The notes under the pieces are model-generated. The model ran no database searches. It saw only the letters and a program-made list of their open reading frames with translations, and was not told the DNA's origin. This document shows positions 25,119-33,700 of a stretch of 39,167 nucleotides of DNA, in pieces. The stretch's first letter is position 1. Every line of letters starts with the position of its first letter. The stretch comes from an uncultured Bacteroidales bacterium (lineage in GTDB: Bacteria; Bacteroidota; Bacteroidia; Bacteroidales; Paludibacteraceae): NCBI GenBank assembly GCA_946534715.1, contig CAMNCW010000045.1, positions 1 to 39,167 of the forward strand, written 5' to 3'. Both the position numbers and the translations under genes were made by a program.

Positions 25119-25166
25119 CCCTCGTGCAATACATAGGATTTCTTAGTCACTATGGTCCGAAAAGAA

Positions 25167-25199
25167 AAATTCGTTTAATTCGTTTAATTAGTGAACAAT
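25167..25199. repeat. AATTCGTTTAATT-type repeat
   Basis: AATTCGTTTAATTCGTTTAA followed by TTAGTGAACAATA. It matches the copies near 22146, 22221 and (inverted) 37330. Confidence 0.75.
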
Positions 25200-25239
25200 A
25201 AATTTTTTTGGAATATTTTGGGTTATTTGGACTTAAAGA

Positions 25240-25270
25240 AAAAAACAGCCCCGCATTGTTGCGGAGCTGT
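25240..25270 (-). terminator. Intrinsic terminator of the 433-residue protein gene
   Basis: ACAGCCCCGC (25245-25254) and GCGGAGCTGT (25261-25270) form a 10-bp stem with one G-T pair. On the minus strand it is followed by a run of T (complement of the A-run at 25240-25245). Confidence 0.85.
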
Positions 25271-25308
25271 AATGTATCGTGCGCGGCGCGCAGTATGTAT
25301 AAGGTGTC

Positions 25309-26610
25309 TTATTTTACCTCTGCACCGAGTGCGTTGAACATCTTGCCATCGCGGATGATCAGCACTTGACCGTCACGGATCACCTTCACAGCCTTGCCGT
25401 TGATACCAACATTCTCAAAGCCGGTAGCTTCCTTGCTCAAACCTGCAAATGCTACAGCGTCAAGCACAACGCTACCACTGCGTTGGAGCCAGAAGATATT
25501 GGTATCGGCTAAACCATCCTCTTCGGTAACTACATAATAAATGCTCTTGTTGCTTCCCTTGGCTACTTCAGCTGAAAGAGCGATGTTTTTTGTAGAAGAA
25601 ACGACGTTGATACCAGACGTACCATCGTTAACCGCAATCAAGTCAACCCGTATGATAGAACCGGCAACTAATTTGTTTTTCAACTCAACGCGCAACGAGT
25701 CAGCTGCACCTTTGCACAATTGGATGCCTTGACCCTCTTTTATCACGAATGATTCAGCATATTTGTCTTCCTTTGCTCCGGCGAAGTAGATCTTGCCGCC
25801 ATTGCTTGCCTCAGTCAGCAGTACTTCTGCGTTCTTTGCAGGAGTTTGTTCTGCGCCTGAAAGATCTAGTATAGCGCTTGCTTCGAAGCTGTTCCATTGC
25901 GCATAGAGAGTGATGTTGGCGGTCAGTTCGGTACCTGCTGCTACTGTTGTACCGCTACCATCAGCAGCGGTATTCCATTCTACGAAATAGGAGTTCTCCG
26001 GACCATCAAACATATTCTCTTTAACGAGCAGAGCAGCATTGTCCACTACATCTTCTACTTCACCATAGTTAGCTTTGTAAGTAGCTACGTAAGTAGTTGC
26101 TGTAACCTCATAAGTTACCTCAAGGCAGATGTTAGCTTGAGTTGCGCCGCCGAGATCTGAGAATGCAAAGACAATAGAAGACTCTGCACTAATGCCGGTA
26201 ATAGCAATGTTTGCAGCTGCACTTGCGTTTTTAGCAGGAAGAGTAGTGACAAATACACCATTCCAATCTGTTCCGTCAATAGCAATAGAACCGATAGTTG
26301 CGGCTTTATCATCAGAGTTTGTAACACCGGTAAAAGTCAGCGCAGTGATCTTGTAACCTTTGTTTACATTGATGACCAAAGTGTCATTTTTACCACCTTT
26401 GCTTCCTGAATTAAGACGTACTTTGATACCTTTGTTCGGCATCGGAGTTACTTGTACTCCTCCCTTTCCTGCAATATAAGCACCCGGAATAGTGTAACTG
26501 GTACCAACGACGGCAGCATCAGCTGTTCCTGTGTTGGCGCTTGTTTCTGTTGCTGCGAACATGCTTGCTGTGAAAAGCATTGCAGCTGCTAATGTAAAGA
26601 TTTTTTTCAT
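25309..26610 (-). CDS. Secreted protein with InlB-type repeat and C-terminal tag
   Basis: The 433-residue product has the signal peptide MKKIFTLAAAMLFTASMFAA. An N-terminal beta domain (about 25-170) is followed by an InlB-type repeat (174-239, with FVEWNTAADGSGT and YAQW), a second beta domain (about 243-395) whose strands resemble carbohydrate-binding or jelly-roll folds, and the tag (408-433, KVIRDGQVLI). No enzyme motif is visible. It sits between two larger relatives, each with its own promoter, a related leader and the same tag, so the three are probably co-regulated surface proteins. Stop at 25309, 40 bases from a terminator. Confidence 0.88.
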   Translation of the reverse strand: MKKIFTLAAAMLFTASMFAATETSANTGTADAAVVGTSYTIPGAYIAGKGGVQVTPMPNKGIKVRLNSGSKGGKNDTLVINVNKGYKITALTFTGVTNSDDKAATIGSIAIDGTDWNGVFVTTLPAKNASAAANIAITGISAESSIVFAFSDLGGATQANICLEVTYEVTATTYVATYKANYGEVEDVVDNAALLVKENMFDGPENSYFVEWNTAADGSGTTVAAGTELTANITLYAQWNSFEASAILDLSGAEQTPAKNAEVLLTEASNGGKIYFAGAKEDKYAESFVIKEGQGIQLCKGAADSLRVELKNKLVAGSIIRVDLIAVNDGTSGINVVSSTKNIALSAEVAKGSNKSIYYVVTEEDGLADTNIFWLQRSGSVVLDAVAFAGLSKEATGFENVGINGKAVKVIRDGQVLIIRDGKMFNALGAEVK

Positions 26611-26700
26611 GTTTTTTTGTGTTTTTAATTTGTTAAATGAAAAAATTGGTTTTATATAATAGTTGTGTGAACTATTTTGCTAAATGAATTTTACAAATCG
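26611..26700 (-). promoter_or_regulatory. Conserved 5' leader, copy 2
   Basis: About 90 nt, with the same block order as copy 1. The AATAGTT/AACTATT hairpin is present (26658-26676) with a changed loop (GTGTG in place of TTATG), so the stem is kept while the loop varies. Confidence 0.6.
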
Positions 26701-26704
26701 GGTA

Positions 26705-26736
26705 CAAAGATACAACAAATTTTGCATATATGCAAG
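26705..26736 (-). promoter_or_regulatory. Promoter of the 433-residue protein gene
   Basis: Minus strand: CTTG (26733-26736), 20 bases, TATCTTTG (26705-26712). The perfect palindrome TGCATATATGCA is at 26723-26734. Confidence 0.75.
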
Positions 26737-26740
26737 AAAA

Positions 26741-26768
26741 AAGGGCAAAAACTTGCATTTTTACCCTT
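26741..26768. terminator. Intrinsic terminator of the 835-residue protein gene
   Basis: AAGGGCAAAAA (26741-26751) pairs with TTTTTACCCTT (26758-26768) through 11 positions with one G-T pair, and a T-run follows on the minus strand. It lies only 5 bases from the next gene's -33 box, so end and start of transcription are packed together. Confidence 0.75.
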
Positions 26769-26791
26769 TTTCCGTCAATTTAGTGCACTTT
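26766..26791 (-). promoter_or_regulatory. Conserved upstream block, copy 2
   Basis: Same TAAATTGACGGAAAAAG block as at 25093, at the same 30-base distance from the -33 box. It abuts the stop codon of the 835-residue protein gene. Confidence 0.6.
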
Positions 26792-26792
26792 G

Positions 26793-29300
26793 TTATTTCA
26801 CTACGGCTCCTTGTACGTTGTACATTTTGCCGTTGTGCAGGATATAGAGTTGTCCGTCACGGATCACTTTGGTAGCCTTTGTTGCCGCCTCGGTGTTTTC
26901 AATAGCGGTAGCACCTTCCGGCAGAACAACGTCCGCAATCTCCTCGTTGACCATGATCTGCTTGATGACAACGGTCGCATCGGTGGTGGTGATGATCTCT
27001 ACATAACGGTCAATGACCGGATTAATACCTAACGACAGAATTTCTGCGGCCTCTTCTTTGCGTAAGGTTCTGTATTCACCGTTAATACCGAGCGTGAGCG
27101 AGTCGGATACATGACCGAATTTAACCTTCAGGGCATCTTCGCCTTTCTTGAGGTAACCGGCAATTTTAGCACCTTTCTTCTTGAGTTTGAGTCCCAGATA
27201 CGGCTCGTTACGACCTGCTCCCTTGCTGTCATCGAGCGAATCCAAACTATTAATATTCAAATATTCGATGTTGGCATTAGCCAGTACGTCGTTGAATGCT
27301 GCGTTATTCTTTCCGTTATCCAATATCCATTGTTCAATGTTAACGGATTTCATGTATTGCTTTCCGTGTTTCGCGGAGCAGGTAACCTGTACTTGCGCAC
27401 TCTTTTCTCCAATTGTCAAAGTCAACAGGGCAGTGGCAACTTCTGCATCTGCTTCGTTTTCGTATGTCAATATTACTTCAGCATTCAATTTGCCGTCAGC
27501 GTCAACGGTTACGGATGTCGGGCTTACGCTTAATCCTGCTATCGGTTGCATGTCCAGATCATACGTGCCGGGAGTTAGGTATTTTCCGGAGAATACCACC
27601 TTTTCGTTAGGCTGAGCTTGTGCATCCGTTACTGTCAATTTGACGGAAGCAGGGCTGACAGACAACTTCGGTTCTTTGCTGCATTCGCGCGTTACAGAGA
27701 TGTATGCCACAGTCGGGTTCCATGCAGCCGCGTCGTCCGGACGATAGAGATATAACGCCGTTTTGCCGTTAGCTGCTGCGGGTAACTCTATTTCATTATT
27801 TCCTGCAACACCCCAGTTTCCTTCTTCGGCTTGGTAAACAAGGTCTGTACCTGCTTTGTCTCCATAGATAGCCATAGTACCTTGACCGGCAGCAGCGGAG
27901 GTGTTTATATTGAAAATATCTCCTTCTGCAAAAGTAGCCCCGTCTTTCAAAACGACACCGATATACACATTTTTATCCAGTTTGTATTTACCGTTTGACA
28001 AATTGGAGTCGAATGTTCCGCCTATAATTCCGGTTACATTGGCGGAATTTCCGCCTTTCAGTTCGGCTTTAATCAACTCTCCGCATATGGCTGTTACCAC
28101 CAGTTTAAGTTCTGCGGAAGCAATCCATTCATCCGTGGCGTTGAAGTCGTTTCGCGCCTTGCAGACGATGCTGTGTTCGCCTTCTACTGCGGTGTATTTG
28201 AACTCAGCGGCATTGGTGTTGGCATCTTTGCCATCTACTGACCAAGCGAATTGGGTTGCATTAGCTGCTGTAGCGGTATAAACCAGTTCAGCTCCAACAT
28301 AAGCCTCTTTCGGGCCATCGATAGTAACCGCACTGACCGGGTTCTTGGTCAGAACGGTCAATTCTAAGAATGACTCTTGTGCGCAAACGTCACCTGCTGC
28401 CTCCTGCGATGCCAGGAATTTATGTTTGCCTTCCACTGCAGTCCACTTGTCCGTGATCACATTGCCGTTAGCGCCCACGATGGTAACCGGGTTTCCGTTA
28501 CCGCCTTCGGTAGTGAATGTAACCTCATCGCCCACGTAGATTGTCTCTTTGTCTGCTTTCAGTACCAATTCCTTCTCCGGCGCGTTGCAAAGAGGAGCAG
28601 TGGTGACGAATGTAAAACTGAGCAGTTTGGCTCCTGTGGAAGAAGATACTTCGGTATAAATACGATAGTATTTCCCTGCCTCGAAAATGAAATCTTCTGC
28701 CGGGGTTCCGGTTGTCAGCATTTCCTCTACTTCGCCGTTTTTAGGAAACTTGATATTATTGGCAGCTACCCTTTCTGCGTACAATAGGGCTTGTCCCGTT
28801 TGGCCGGAAGCGGATTTAGAGTCGCTGGCTACTGAATATTGACCTTTGCTCTCTTTTAGTATACCAACGGTTGAATAGTATGTTTTGTCTTCGTCCAATG
28901 CATTGTCCAAAGCATATTGCATGACGGTTTTATTGCTTCCGACAGCATCTTTGCAAAGTTTAAAGAACCGAGCGTCTAAATCTTTGTCAATCTTGACGTT
29001 TTGGAGAGTCCGGTCAGAAGAACCTGCAGCTCCTTTAATTTTTAGAGATACGTTTACAGCAGGACTAAAAATAAAGCCCACACGGTAAGGGTTCAAATTG
29101 GAAGCCTCAACCTTTGGACCTTCATTGCTGATAAAATAAAGAGCATTACCCGTGAGCACAGCGCCATTAGCGGGACCAGCCTGAGAATAAGAGAAGCCAT
29201 TCGTACCGGCCGCAGTCCATTCAAAAGTGAAGGTTTCTTCATCTGCCCACAAACTAAAACTTGCCAGAACGGCAATTGCTAATGTGAAAATCTTTTTCAT
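26793..29300 (-). CDS. Secreted modular protein with Ig-like domains and C-terminal tag
   Basis: The 835-residue product starts with a signal peptide (MKKIFTLAIAVLASFSLWAD). Residues 20-235 form a unique beta domain. An Ig-like part (240-316) and a PKD-like domain (321-403) lead to module B (404-539, ICGELIKAELKGG), an Ig/BACON-like part (545-642, SVSPTSVTVDADG), module C (652-787, SLDSLDDSKG) and the tag (811-835, KVIRDGQLYI). The PKD, B and C units are paralogous to those of the 808-residue neighbour, in the same order, while the units between them differ. It lacks the InlB-type repeat. Surface location is inferred from the tag and domains. Confidence 0.88.
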   Translation of the reverse strand: MKKIFTLAIAVLASFSLWADEETFTFEWTAAGTNGFSYSQAGPANGAVLTGNALYFISNEGPKVEASNLNPYRVGFIFSPAVNVSLKIKGAAGSSDRTLQNVKIDKDLDARFFKLCKDAVGSNKTVMQYALDNALDEDKTYYSTVGILKESKGQYSVASDSKSASGQTGQALLYAERVAANNIKFPKNGEVEEMLTTGTPAEDFIFEAGKYYRIYTEVSSSTGAKLLSFTFVTTAPLCNAPEKELVLKADKETIYVGDEVTFTTEGGNGNPVTIVGANGNVITDKWTAVEGKHKFLASQEAAGDVCAQESFLELTVLTKNPVSAVTIDGPKEAYVGAELVYTATAANATQFAWSVDGKDANTNAAEFKYTAVEGEHSIVCKARNDFNATDEWIASAELKLVVTAICGELIKAELKGGNSANVTGIIGGTFDSNLSNGKYKLDKNVYIGVVLKDGATFAEGDIFNINTSAAAGQGTMAIYGDKAGTDLVYQAEEGNWGVAGNNEIELPAAANGKTALYLYRPDDAAAWNPTVAYISVTRECSKEPKLSVSPASVKLTVTDAQAQPNEKVVFSGKYLTPGTYDLDMQPIAGLSVSPTSVTVDADGKLNAEVILTYENEADAEVATALLTLTIGEKSAQVQVTCSAKHGKQYMKSVNIEQWILDNGKNNAAFNDVLANANIEYLNINSLDSLDDSKGAGRNEPYLGLKLKKKGAKIAGYLKKGEDALKVKFGHVSDSLTLGINGEYRTLRKEEAAEILSLGINPVIDRYVEIITTTDATVVIKQIMVNEEIADVVLPEGATAIENTEAATKATKVIRDGQLYILHNGKMYNVQGAVVK

Positions 29301-29369
29301 GGTCTTTCGTGTTTTTAGTTAAATAAAAGATTGGTTGTATAGCGTTTTGCTAACTTTACTTTGCAAATC
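29301..29369 (-). promoter_or_regulatory. Conserved 5' leader, copy 3 (shorter)
   Basis: About 69 nt. CGATTTGCAAAGT, TAGCAAAA, CCAATCTTTTA, TTTAACTAAA and AACACGAAAGAC are kept in order, but the AATAGTT hairpin of the other two leaders is missing. Confidence 0.5.
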
Positions 29370-29373
29370 GAGT

Positions 29374-29406
29374 GCAAAGATAATACTTTTTTCGCATATA
29401 TGCAAA
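29374..29406 (-). promoter_or_regulatory. Promoter of the 835-residue protein gene
   Basis: Minus strand: TTTG (29403-29406), 20 bases, TATCTTTGC (29374-29382). TTTGCATATATGCG overlaps the -33 box. A CGTCAA at 29443 lies at the same distance as in the two conserved upstream blocks, but the flanks differ. Confidence 0.75.
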
Positions 29407-29462
29407 TAATTACGCATAAAATATATGATTTTTAACAAAAAACGTCAAAAAATGCTCATTTA

Positions 29463-29495
29463 TTTGGTTATTCGGAAAAAAAGCAGTACTTTTGC
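29463..29495 (+). promoter_or_regulatory. Promoter of the 185-residue protein gene
   Basis: TTTG (29463-29466), 20 bases, TACTTTTGC (29487-29495). The ATG at 29503 is 8 bases after the -7 box, so the mRNA would have almost no leader. Confidence 0.7.
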
Positions 29496-29502
29496 ACCCG
29501 TT

Positions 29503-30060
29503 ATGAAACGCAGTATATTATCTCTTCTTTTTATTTTAACGGCACTCCTTTGCCGCGCGGCAGTGATTAGTTATGATCATGAGTTCCATGTGCTCAATAC
29601 TCCGCCCCGAACAATCGCTTTTTCCAATAACAATAAAACAGCAACGGTTAGCGGCACGCTGCCTTTGGTGTATAACTGTTATGCTAAAGCAGAATTTGGA
29701 TCTGATTGCAAGTACGGGTCAGTAATTAGCCTTAATCTTGCTCAAAAAGGTGATTCTGTGATAATTACACCTGCTGTAGATAATCTAAAAGGACTTCAGA
29801 TCTTTTATTATACGACTGATGCATCAAAGGCAGGAATGAATATCTTTATCTCTTCCGATGCGCGAACGTGGACACAATTGTCGGAGGAGGAACTCCTGAA
29901 ATCTCCTAACTCGGTTATGGCTACTTTTTCTTCCGGACCGGGCACTTATGCCGTCAAAATAGTGAACGCCAGTTCCACTACATCTAACTGCATTTCTATC
30001 TTCAAAATAACTTACGAAACCGATCCCTGTCCCAATTGTTTCCGTTACGTAGCAGAGTAA
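29503..30060 (+). CDS. Small exported protein of unknown function
   Basis: I use the ATG at 29503; an earlier in-frame ATG (29425) lies upstream of the promoter. The 185-residue product has a signal peptide (MKRSILSLLFILTALLCRA). The rest looks like a beta-sandwich: VISYDHEF, T-I-A-F-S-N-N-N-K-T-A-T-V-S-G, a D-N-L-K-G-L-Q-I-F-Y-Y-T-T-D strand and a closing S-N-C-I-S-I-F-K-I-T-Y-E. This resembles the N-terminal beta domains of the neighbouring secreted proteins. It lacks the C-terminal tag and ends CPNCFRYVAE, with two cysteines. I do not recognise a family. Confidence 0.75.
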   Translation: MKRSILSLLFILTALLCRAAVISYDHEFHVLNTPPRTIAFSNNNKTATVSGTLPLVYNCYAKAEFGSDCKYGSVISLNLAQKGDSVIITPAVDNLKGLQIFYYTTDASKAGMNIFISSDARTWTQLSEEELLKSPNSVMATFSSGPGTYAVKIVNASSTTSNCISIFKITYETDPCPNCFRYVAE

Positions 30061-30147
30061 TCCGCTCGCGCCTCTCTCGTGGGCATTTCGCCGCTCGATG
30101 CGCCTTTTCGTAGCCATGTATCGTCTGCCCGACAAGCAAGCTTTTCG

Positions 30148-30231
30148 TTAAAAAATCATTTTGATACCTAAAGATCCGCGAAAGACTCCCGGCAGAGTTT
30201 CGAAATACCCACTTAAATGGTTAACGAATGA
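30148..30231 (-). pseudogene. 3' remnant of an outer-membrane barrel gene
   Basis: The minus-strand frame between a TAG (30232-30234) and the TAA (30148-30150) codes 27 residues containing GYFETLPGVFRGSLGIKM and ending I-F. A glycine-rich turn followed by an alternating strand with a final Phe is the usual last strand of outer-membrane barrels. No upstream gene body is present, so this looks like the scar of a deletion or rearrangement. Confidence 0.4.
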
Positions 30232-30340
30232 CTAAGAATATATAAGAACAGCTAACGCTCAATTTTTGAACATAGCGTTCGAAAAAAATGACATGGCAAA
30301 GTTGACCAAGTTGGCAAACTTCAGGCAGAACTTTTTTTTT

Positions 30341-30407
30341 GCATGGCGATATTGTCGTTTTTGGCGATATCGCCAATATCGCCAAGATTGTCATGCAAAT
30401 TTTTATA
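30341..30407. repeat. REP-like palindromic element, copy 1
   Basis: The element holds GGCGATATCGCC as a perfect palindrome, CAATATCGCC units, an inverted GCATGGCGATATTG at the left edge and CATGCAAATTTTTA at the right edge. The part from 30364 on matches copy 2 (37527-37570) with few differences. Confidence 0.7.
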
Positions 30408-30410
30408 GAA

Positions 30411-30427
30411 CCGGCATGGCATGCCGG
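30411..30427. repeat. 17-bp palindrome
   Basis: CCGGCATG and CATGCCGG arms around a single G form a perfect palindrome right beside the REP-like element. It could be an operator, a cruciform site or part of the element. Confidence 0.6.
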
Positions 30428-30550
30428 GGAAAGGAAGAAGCAAAGGAACGGGGTGTCGCTTTAGCAAGCGACGCAGAGGACGAAAAGAGGAGGAGAGGCG
30501 CACCAACCGGGAAAGTTTAGTTATTTAGATGTTGTAGAACATAAAACAGG

Positions 30551-30705
30551 TCAATTATTAAGAAACGACTACACCTTATTATTATTCGCACGCGTATAGG
30601 GGTCAAAAATTTGCACAATTCAAAGATTAATATTAATTTTGCACGCTTTTTCAGGCTTACTGAGCACCAAATATTGCTCAAAACCTTAAAAAACGTGCAT
30701 TTTGC
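30551..30705 (+). promoter_or_regulatory. Duplicated upstream region, copy 1
   Basis: From TCAATTATTAAGAAACG through the CTACACCTTATTATTATTCG stretch and the promoter to AACCTTAAAAAACG, this region aligns with 37134-37283 upstream of the next giant gene, at high identity over the first 110 bases and lower beyond. Confidence 0.8.
30610..30642 (+). promoter_or_regulatory. Promoter of the 2089-residue protein gene
   Basis: TTTG (30610-30613), 20 bases, TAATTTTGC (30634-30642). The transcript should start near 30647, giving a leader of about 135 nt. Confidence 0.75.
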
Positions 30706-30781
30706 TATATATACTTTGCAATGCGCACTCCGTCCGCAAAAGCCAAAAGATAGAAATAATAAAATTGAAAATATAAATTAT

Positions 30782-33700
30782 ATGAATATGAAAAAGACTA
30801 CTAAATTTTACAAACATTTATTCATCATCTGCCTTCTATTGGGGCTGAGCAGCAATGTCTGGGCTGGCACGTACTATGGCAAATGCAACGCCTATGCGGT
30901 ATTTGATAATGGAATTAACCGAACAGCTGGAGGTGTATATGTAAGTCTCAACGGAAACTGGCCTTCCAATGATGACAATTATATTGCCAGCGATAATTCA
31001 TCAAAGAATCAATATACTGCGGCATGGAATAGTAGTGTGAATTTTTCAGTCAACTTGCAGGCCAAGGCATGGCCGGGCTATCAATTCGACGGATGGTACG
31101 ACCAACAGGCAAACGGTAGTTTGAAGTCTTCTAATGCAAAATATTCGGAGACTCTGACTGCTACCTCCAAAAGTGAAGGCTCTCCTACTACCATTAATCG
31201 CTATGCCTACTTCTCTTTGGCTAAGTTTACTGTGACATTCAATGCCAATGGTGGTAGTGTAGAAACCGGGACCAAAGAGGTTACCTATACCAAGACTTAT
31301 GGTAAATTGCCTACGCCTACGCGCGAAGGTTATGAGTTCGCAGGTTGGTACACAACTGCAACGGGTGGCAATGAAATAACCAGTTCTTCTACTTTTAATC
31401 TTACAACGGCGCAGACTTTGTATGCCCATTGGAAACAAACAGTCACTTTTGACGTAAATGGCGAGGGTGGCAACGTGAATCCTGCTACCAAACAAGTCAT
31501 AAACGGATATACATATGGCGAGTTGCCAACTCCTACACGCCGCTTTTACGATTTTGCAGGGTGGTTTACTGCGGCAGAAGGAGGTACGCAGGTAACTGCT
31601 GCAACCAAGGTGACAGCTACTGAGCACCACTCGCTCTATGCACATTGGACATTGCATCCCGAAGATCAAGTGGTTAATTGGGGTACGATGTTGCTCTATA
31701 TGGCTAAGAACACACGTCAGGCTATTGCGCCGGTAACCAACTCCGGCATTACTTCATATACTTGCGTGTCTGATAATGAGGCTGTCATTAGCATTGACGG
31801 CGGATATCTGGTTGCTAACGTTCCGGGCGAAGCAAACATCACTATTAACTTTGATGGTAACCAGTATTTCAATCCGGCTACGATGACGGCTAAGTTTACT
31901 GTATTGAACAAAGAGACACCTAATTTCAGACCCAATGGCTTTAACGCTGAAGGCACCAACGAACTGAAAGTGGACGATATCGTTACACTCAGTCTGACTA
32001 ATGTCAGCGAAGGATTGAACGGCCAATTTACGGCTGTAGCCACTACGGATGATGTAATAGGTATCACACGTGACGGCAATGCGCTTGTCTTTACAGCTCT
32101 GCATGAGGGTAGTACATCTATTACTGTTAGCCAAGCAGATAATGAAGATTTCTTTGCAGCTACCCAAACTTATACGTTCAATGTTACACGCTATGAGCCG
32201 GAGTTCTCGCTCACAGCAACCAATTTAGAGTTGGGGCAGATTGCTACTCTTTCTCTTAACCATGTAGATGGGCAAACTATTACGTTTGAGCCGGAAGGCA
32301 TTGTGTCATACGATGCCAATAGCGGTCTTATCACGGCTATGGCTCAGGGTACAACTACACTCAGCATCTCGCAGCCGCAGACCAATAGCATTGCAGCAAA
32401 AGACGCACAATATACCATTACGGTTAGCAAGAAAACACCAACACTTACCGTTATCATGAACGATGAGCCTGCCACAAATCTGACCATTCTTAGAGGTGAA
32501 ACAGTAAATGTCAGTTTTGAGAAAGAGTCGGACGCAGAAGTAGTGGTAACTAATATTAGCGGTGCTCAGTTCGTTTCTTATGTAGATGGTGTTATGACCA
32601 CCGGTGGTGTTGGTACAGCTAAGTATCGTGCTACTTTGGCAGAAACGGATACCTATCAGGCTAAGTCTGTAGATTTCACGGTGAAGGTAGAAGCATATGC
32701 GGGTCACCTTACTATCTCCGATCGTGCATATACGATAGGTAGTGGTAGTGCTACGGATTGGACACACAAATATGAGACCATGCACTTTGAGGGAATCCCG
32801 GATAAATTGTCGTTCAACTATGCATATTTATATGTTGCTGAATCTAATATTGGTAATCCTACGCTAAATTTTGATGGCTTAAGCGATGTGGCGAAGTTCT
32901 TTTTACAATCTGTTGAAGAATCAAAAAAAGGCCACGACAATATACATATGTTGTATGTAGAGCAGAGTGCAGATGGTAATACCTGGGAAACTATCTGGAC
33001 AGATGATGACGCAACCAACAAAGATACCCGTTCGTCGGGTGAAATTCAATTGAAGAATACCACACGCTACATCCGTTTCCACCACTCATGTAACTTCTCG
33101 AACTCATACACCAATATTCATGTCTCGGAACTCAAGTATGTAGAAGATCCGGATCCGAAAAGCATTGATTTCGGATCAGCAGTTATCAACTCGGGCGAGG
33201 TAAGCAAGACCTCTATCATCAATTGGTGTAATATTGCGCCTATGACTGCCAGCTGCAGCAACTCTCGTTTCACGGTTACTCCTGCACAGTTTGGTAACTT
33301 TGAGCAGGCTGGTACACAGATTCTGACCATCAGCTACACTCATACCAATGAGGATGGTGTACAGGAGGGAGATATCACTATCACCAATGGCACTCAGACC
33401 AAGACGATTCATGTCAAAGCTACCACTACCAAGCGTCCGCAGGCTATTAATTGGAATGCAGACTTGGCAGCAACCGGTTTTGCAATGAATATCGGTGAAC
33501 AATATCCGAACGAAGACGTTATACCTGTAGTGGCTACTGCAACCAATGGTGAGCGTATTACCTATGTCTCGGATAACTCCGAGGTGATTGAGGTGATTGC
33601 CGATACGGCTCTGTTAGCGAAATCCATCGGTACGGCGAATATCACAGCTTATCAGGCTGGTGATGCTGAATATGAGGAAGTTAGCAGCATAAAGCAATTT

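Larger units (their letters stand above)
30061..30781. other. Long intergenic region with gene remnant, REP-like element, hairpins and promoter
   Basis: The 721 bases hold no credible full gene. In order: a remnant of an outer-membrane protein gene (30148-30231), a REP-like palindromic element (30341-30407), a 17-bp palindrome (30411-30427), a perfect 7-bp hairpin GTCGCTT-TAGC-AAGCGAC (30455-30472), and the promoter and leader of the giant gene from 30551. An open frame at 30266-30520 has basic low-complexity composition and overlaps the palindromes; I do not count it as a gene. Confidence 0.65.

Noticed and set aside
30266..30520. 84-codon plus-strand frame
   Set aside because: It runs through the REP-like element and hairpins, is basic and low in complexity, and has no promoter or start signal.
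30611..30781. Longer N-terminus for the 2089-residue protein
   Set aside because: It would start inside the promoter, upstream of the transcript start; the signal peptide begins at 30782.
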